Shown here: one piece after another, positions 60,259 to 64,000 of the stretch
Position numbering within the stretch: position 1 is the stretch's first letter
Layout of the letters: each line of letters begins with the position of its first letter
Assembly (NCBI RefSeq): GCF_014204545.1
Contig: NZ_JACHLJ010000001.1
Span: forward strand, 1,488,001-1,552,000
DNA length: 64,000 nt
Reading direction: 5' to 3'
Origin: Brevundimonas vesicularis
Lineage (GTDB): Bacteria > Pseudomonadota > Alphaproteobacteria > Caulobacterales > Caulobacteraceae
Notes under the pieces: generated by a model
Seen by the model: the letters and a program-made list of their open reading frames with translations, nothing else
The model's database searches: none
Told to the model about the DNA's origin: nothing
Program-made: the position numbers and the translations under genes

Positions 60259-61691
60259 CCTTGCCCGCTCCCTATCCGCCGCTGGTTTCCGGCGGCGAAG
60301 GTCTGGATCGCTATCCTGGCGACGCCTCCGCCCTCGCCGCTCGGATGGCCGCCGTCTATGGCGTGCCTGCCGAACAGGTGCTGCCGGTGCGCGGCCTGAC
60401 CCACGGGTTGGAACTGGCCTACCGCCTTGCCGCGCGCGACGGCGGATCGGTCCAGGCCCCGAAGGCCGAGCCCTATGACAGCCTGGCCGCCATCTATCCG
60501 ACCAACGGTGAACCCGCCTCAGAAGCAGGTATCGTCGTCGTACGCGCCCTAGGATCGCCCGAAGCCGTCGGCGAGATGGCCGCCCGCGTCTCCCCCGCCC
60601 TGCTGATGGTGGACGAAGGACTGATCGAGTTCTCCGACAGCGTCTCGGCCGTGACCGTCGTCGCCGATCAGCCGAACCTGATCGTGCTGCGCAGCCTGTC
60701 CCTGGCCTATGGCTTAGCCGGCGCCCGCGTCGGCGCGGCGATCGCGCAAGCCCAGACCCTGGCGCGGCTGGCCTCGGTTCTCGAACCCTACGCCCTGCCC
60801 GAACCGCTGGTTCGGCTGGCGATGCAGGCGCTCGATCCGTCTCGGATGATCGAGACCGCCGAGCGGATCGCCTCGGTCCGGCGCGAGCGCGAACGGATCG
60901 TGCGCGAACTGGGTCGCCAGATGCCCGTCGAACCGGGCGTCGGTCCCATCATCATGGCGCGCCCCGAAGAGCCTGCCGCCGCCCTGGCCGGTCTGAAGGC
61001 CTACGGCGTCGAGGCCGATCTGTCCGGCGAGCGTCTGCGTCTGCCGATCTCGATCAAGTCAGAGGTCAACGACCGGCTGCTCGCCGCCTTCGGCCTGACG
61101 CCCGCCAAGCGCCGCCCGGCGCGCGTTGGTCAGGCGGTGCGCGACACCAAGGAAACCCGCATCGTCTGCGCCGTCGATCTGGATGCGCCCGGTCCGGTGA
61201 AGATCGAGACCGGCGTCGGCTTCTTCGACCACATGCTGGAGCAAATCGCGGCCCACGGCGGCTTCTCTCTGCGTCTGCAATGCGAAGGCGACCTGCACAC
61301 CGATCCGCACCACACAATCGAGGACAGCGCCATCGCCTTGGGTCAGGCGCTGAAACAGGCGCTGGGCGAGCGCAAGGGCATCGCCCGCTACGGCTTCGTC
61401 CTGCCGATGGATGAGGCCAATGCGACGGTCTCCATCGATCTGTCCGGCCGCCCGTATCCGCTGTTCGAGGGCGCATTCGAAACGCCCTTCATCGGCGACT
61501 ACCGCACTGACCTGACCGCCCACGTCTTCCGGTCTCTGGCCGAGGCCATGGGCGCGGCCGTGCACATCAAGGTCACGGGCCAGGACGACCACCACAAGAC
61601 TGAAGCCGTCTACAAGGCCTTCGGCCGCGCCCTGCGCCAGGCCATCCGGGTCGGGGGCGACGTCGTGCCGTCCACCAAAGGTGTCCTGTGA
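60255..61691 (+). CDS. hisB: Fusion of a degenerate HisC-like domain to imidazoleglycerol-phosphate dehydratase HisB
   Basis: 478 aa. Residues about 1-285 follow the HisC/class-I aminotransferase layout (RYPGDASALAARMAAVYGVP...; SLSLAYGLAGARVG; EVNDRLLAAFGL) but the PLP lysine of the T-L-S-K-A-Y-G-L-A-G motif is L150 (codon 60702-60704), DEAY is DEGL (120-123), and the N-P-N-N-P-T-G strand is missing; the domain is about 80 residues short. It cannot be a normal transaminase. Residues about 286-478 are a full HisB: FFDHMLEQIAAHGG, DPHHTIEDSAIALG, GQDDHHKTEA and PSTKGVL, with all Mn-site His. Usual HisB is about 195 aa. The N-terminal half may be a scaffold or relic. The frame is continuous, no stop between. 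Confidence 0.93.
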   Translation: MTLPAPYPPLVSGGEGLDRYPGDASALAARMAAVYGVPAEQVLPVRGLTHGLELAYRLAARDGGSVQAPKAEPYDSLAAIYPTNGEPASEAGIVVVRALGSPEAVGEMAARVSPALLMVDEGLIEFSDSVSAVTVVADQPNLIVLRSLSLAYGLAGARVGAAIAQAQTLARLASVLEPYALPEPLVRLAMQALDPSRMIETAERIASVRRERERIVRELGRQMPVEPGVGPIIMARPEEPAAALAGLKAYGVEADLSGERLRLPISIKSEVNDRLLAAFGLTPAKRRPARVGQAVRDTKETRIVCAVDLDAPGPVKIETGVGFFDHMLEQIAAHGGFSLRLQCEGDLHTDPHHTIEDSAIALGQALKQALGERKGIARYGFVLPMDEANATVSIDLSGRPYPLFEGAFETPFIGDYRTDLTAHVFRSLAEAMGAAVHIKVTGQDDHHKTEAVYKAFGRALRQAIRVGGDVVPSTKGVL

Positions 61692-62290
61692 CAGAGGTCG
61701 CCGTCATCGCCTACGGCGCCGGCAATGTCGCCTCGGTCCAGTTCGCACTGGAGCGGTTGGGCGCGACCGTGCGCCTCACAGACGATCCAACCGTGATCGC
61801 CGAGGCTGAGCGCGTCATTCTGCCGGGTGTCGGCGCGGCCGGATACGCCATGAAGCGCCTGTCGGACCTGGGTCTGATCGCGCCGATCCGCGCCTTCTCA
61901 CGCCCGCTGCTGGGTGTCTGCCTGGGTCAGCAACTGCTGTTCGGATCGAGCGACGAGGGCGACGGCGTCGATCTGCTGGGTCTCATTCCCGGTGCGGTGA
62001 CCCGGCTGAAGCCTGAGGGCGATCTGCCGGTGCCGCACATGGGCTGGAGCCGGTTGACGCGCGACCGCGACGACGCCTTGCTGGAGGGCGTCGCCGACGG
62101 CGCCTATGCCTATTTCGTCCACGGCTTCGTCTGTCCCGACGGACCGGCGACCCTGGCGCGCGCCGACTATGGCGGCGTCGTTCCGGCTGTGGTTCGATCC
62201 GCCAACCGCTGGGGCTGCCAGTTCCACCCCGAACGCTCGGCCGAGGCCGGGGCGACCATCCTCAAGAACTTCCTGGGCCTGTCATGCTGA
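61688..62290 (+). CDS. hisH: Imidazole glycerol phosphate synthase, glutamine amidotransferase subunit
   Basis: 200 aa from a GTG at 61688 that overlaps the hisB stop. Glutaminase triad: Cys78 in LLGVCLGQQLLF and His-Glu in WGCQFHPERSAEAG. IAYGAGNVASVQFALERLG begins the fold. Supplies ammonia to HisF. Overlaps hisA by 7 nt. Confidence 0.96.
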   Translation: MTEVAVIAYGAGNVASVQFALERLGATVRLTDDPTVIAEAERVILPGVGAAGYAMKRLSDLGLIAPIRAFSRPLLGVCLGQQLLFGSSDEGDGVDLLGLIPGAVTRLKPEGDLPVPHMGWSRLTRDRDDALLEGVADGAYAYFVHGFVCPDGPATLARADYGGVVPAVVRSANRWGCQFHPERSAEAGATILKNFLGLSC

Positions 62291-63021
62291 TCTACCCCGC
62301 CATCGACCTGAAGGACGGCGTCTGCGTGCGCCTGATGCACGGCGACTTCGCCCAGGTGACGCATTACGACCAGCAGCCGGCCGCCCGCCTGACGACCTTT
62401 GCGGCCGAGGGCGCGGAGTGGATTCACATCGTCGATCTGGACGGGGCCGAGGCGGGCGAGGCGCGCCAGCACGCCCTGATCGGCGAACTGACCCAGGCCA
62501 TCGACGTCAAGGTTCAGTCGGGCGGCGGCGTGCGCAGCGCCGACGATGTGAAAAAGCTGCTGGACGCCGGCGTGTCGCGCGTCGTCGTAGGCTCCTTGGC
62601 GGTGACCCAACCTGAGGCGGTGGCCAACTGGCTGGAAACCTTCGGCGTCGAGCGCATCACCTTGGCCCTGGACGTCAAGATCGAGGACGGCGTGCCGGTT
62701 CCCGCGCTGAAGGGCTGGACCCAGTCCTCGGGCATGACGCTTTGGGAGGCGCTGGATCGGTATCCCAAGGGAACCGCCAAACACCTGCTGGTGACCGATG
62801 TCGGTCGCGACGGCGCCCTAACTGGGCCGAACCTGGACCTGCTGGCCGAGATCCGCAGCCGTCGGCCGGATCTTGTGCTGCAGGCCTCGGGCGGCGTCTC
62901 CTCGCTGGACGATATCGCTGCGGTCAAGGCTCTGGGCTGTCACGGCGCCATCGTCGGGCGCGCGCTCTACGAGAACTGCTTCACCCTGCCCGAGGCGATC
63001 GCGGCGGCCAGACGCTCATGA
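62284..63021 (+). CDS. hisA: ProFAR isomerase
   Basis: 245 aa. TIM barrel with YPAIDLKDGVCVRLMHGDF (catalytic Asp8), VQSGGGVRSADDVKKLLDAG, VTDVGRDGALTGPNLDLL (second catalytic Asp) and QASGGVSSLDDI. Converts ProFAR to PRFAR. Start overlaps hisH; 31 nt before hisF. Confidence 0.97.
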   Translation: MLIYPAIDLKDGVCVRLMHGDFAQVTHYDQQPAARLTTFAAEGAEWIHIVDLDGAEAGEARQHALIGELTQAIDVKVQSGGGVRSADDVKKLLDAGVSRVVVGSLAVTQPEAVANWLETFGVERITLALDVKIEDGVPVPALKGWTQSSGMTLWEALDRYPKGTAKHLLVTDVGRDGALTGPNLDLLAEIRSRRPDLVLQASGGVSSLDDIAAVKALGCHGAIVGRALYENCFTLPEAIAAARRS

Positions 63022-63052
63022 CGGCCCATCCTGCATCAAGCGGGGCGGTCAA

Positions 63053-63818
<766 letters not shown>

Positions 63819-63820
<2 letters not shown>

Positions 63821-63979
63821 TCCTCCCCCGAGAAGCGGAGCGGAACGGGGGAGGGGGACCGCGAAGCGGTGGAGGGGGCGGACCCGCGCTCCATTGCCAA
63901 ACGTTCGACATCCAGCCCGATTTCGCCCCCTCCACCACGCTACGCGCGGTCCCCCTCCCCCGCTACGCGGTGGAGGATC
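63819..63979. repeat. Large imperfect inverted repeat between hisF and the next gene
   Basis: A left arm starting GATCCTCCCCCG at 63819 and a right arm ending GTGGAGGATC at 63979 are imperfect reverse complements over about 55-60 nt, with repeated blocks of the GCGAAGCGGTGGAGGGGG type. It splits the his operon after hisF. Likely a dispersed intergenic repeat. Confidence 0.65.
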
Positions 63980-63986
63980 AGGAACA

Positions 63987-64000
63987 ATGACCATGATCGA
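63987..64000 (+). CDS. hisE: Start of the next his gene, probably hisE
   Basis: ATG ACC ATG ATC GA runs off the window with AGGA upstream. In alphaproteobacteria hisE (phosphoribosyl-ATP pyrophosphatase) usually follows hisF; the name rests on gene order alone, since only four codons are visible. Confidence 0.4.

Overview
The window reads as chromosomal DNA of a high-GC alphaproteobacterium of the Caulobacterales, most likely Brevundimonas or a close relative. Supporting signs are a histidine operon led by a TrpR-like YerC/YecD regulator, a dnaG-rpoD pair, an alphaproteobacterial Ku/LigD pair, a TTAA-N7-TTAA CtrA-type box upstream of a chemoreceptor gene, and many membrane-tethered hybrid histidine kinases. 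No tRNA, rRNA, CRISPR array, insertion sequence or prophage gene was seen. Names rest on motifs and family knowledge only; no database was searched.

Region by region: 1-5330 carries a yjf-type envelope-stress and peptide-ligase system split into two divergent arms, yjfM-yjfL-yjfK-K+ channel leftward and yjfI-yjfJ(PspA)-yjfC(ATP-grasp) rightward, with a tandem repeat between them. 5402-6280 is a secreted repeat protein. 6432-23874 is a signalling block: five hybrid histidine kinases, a single-domain receiver, an 81-aa protein with a lone H-x-x-R-N motif, a FixJ-like regulator and two chemoreceptors. 24529-30767 holds dusA, two envelope proteins, a duplicated-domain secreted protein, an Mpo1-like protein, a DEAD-box helicase and a 69-aa miniature flagellar-rod-like protein. 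30772-33279 is a HxlR regulator facing a four-gene VOC/AHSA1/DUF1428 cluster. 33356-36952 is ku and ligD (non-homologous end joining), convergent across a long inverted repeat. 36987-44477 has an extensin-like lipoprotein, DUF2256, rpoD, dnaG and a divergent LD-carboxypeptidase/Mur-ligase pair that suggests murein recycling.

The most interesting half is 44500-61691. First, on the minus strand, there is an iron-acquisition locus: TonB receptor, PiuC-type oxygenase, PepSY membrane protein, DUF2271, DUF4198, ApbE and a membrane-anchored diflavin reductase. The exported DUF2271 protein carries a DGVSGAT sequence that fits the ApbE flavinylation motif, and three Fur-box-like palindromes lie at the two promoters. 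This suggests an electron path from NAD(P)H to a periplasmic FMN protein that reduces ferric siderophore. Second, directly upstream, is an Anbu (proteasome-like) / transglutaminase / alpha-E / circularly permuted ATP-grasp operon, a little-characterised peptide-making and peptide-degrading system. Third, the histidine operon (yerC-hisG-hisD-[HisC-like::HisB]-hisH-hisA-hisF-hisE start) contains an unusual fusion: the HisB dehydratase follows a shortened HisC-like aminotransferase domain whose PLP lysine is leucine, so that half cannot be a normal aminotransferase.

Short intergenic inverted repeats (34236-34363, 57653-57719, 63819-63979) look like dispersed genomic repeats. Start codons were moved from the longest frame wherever a Shine-Dalgarno sequence, signal peptide or family N-terminus favoured an internal one.
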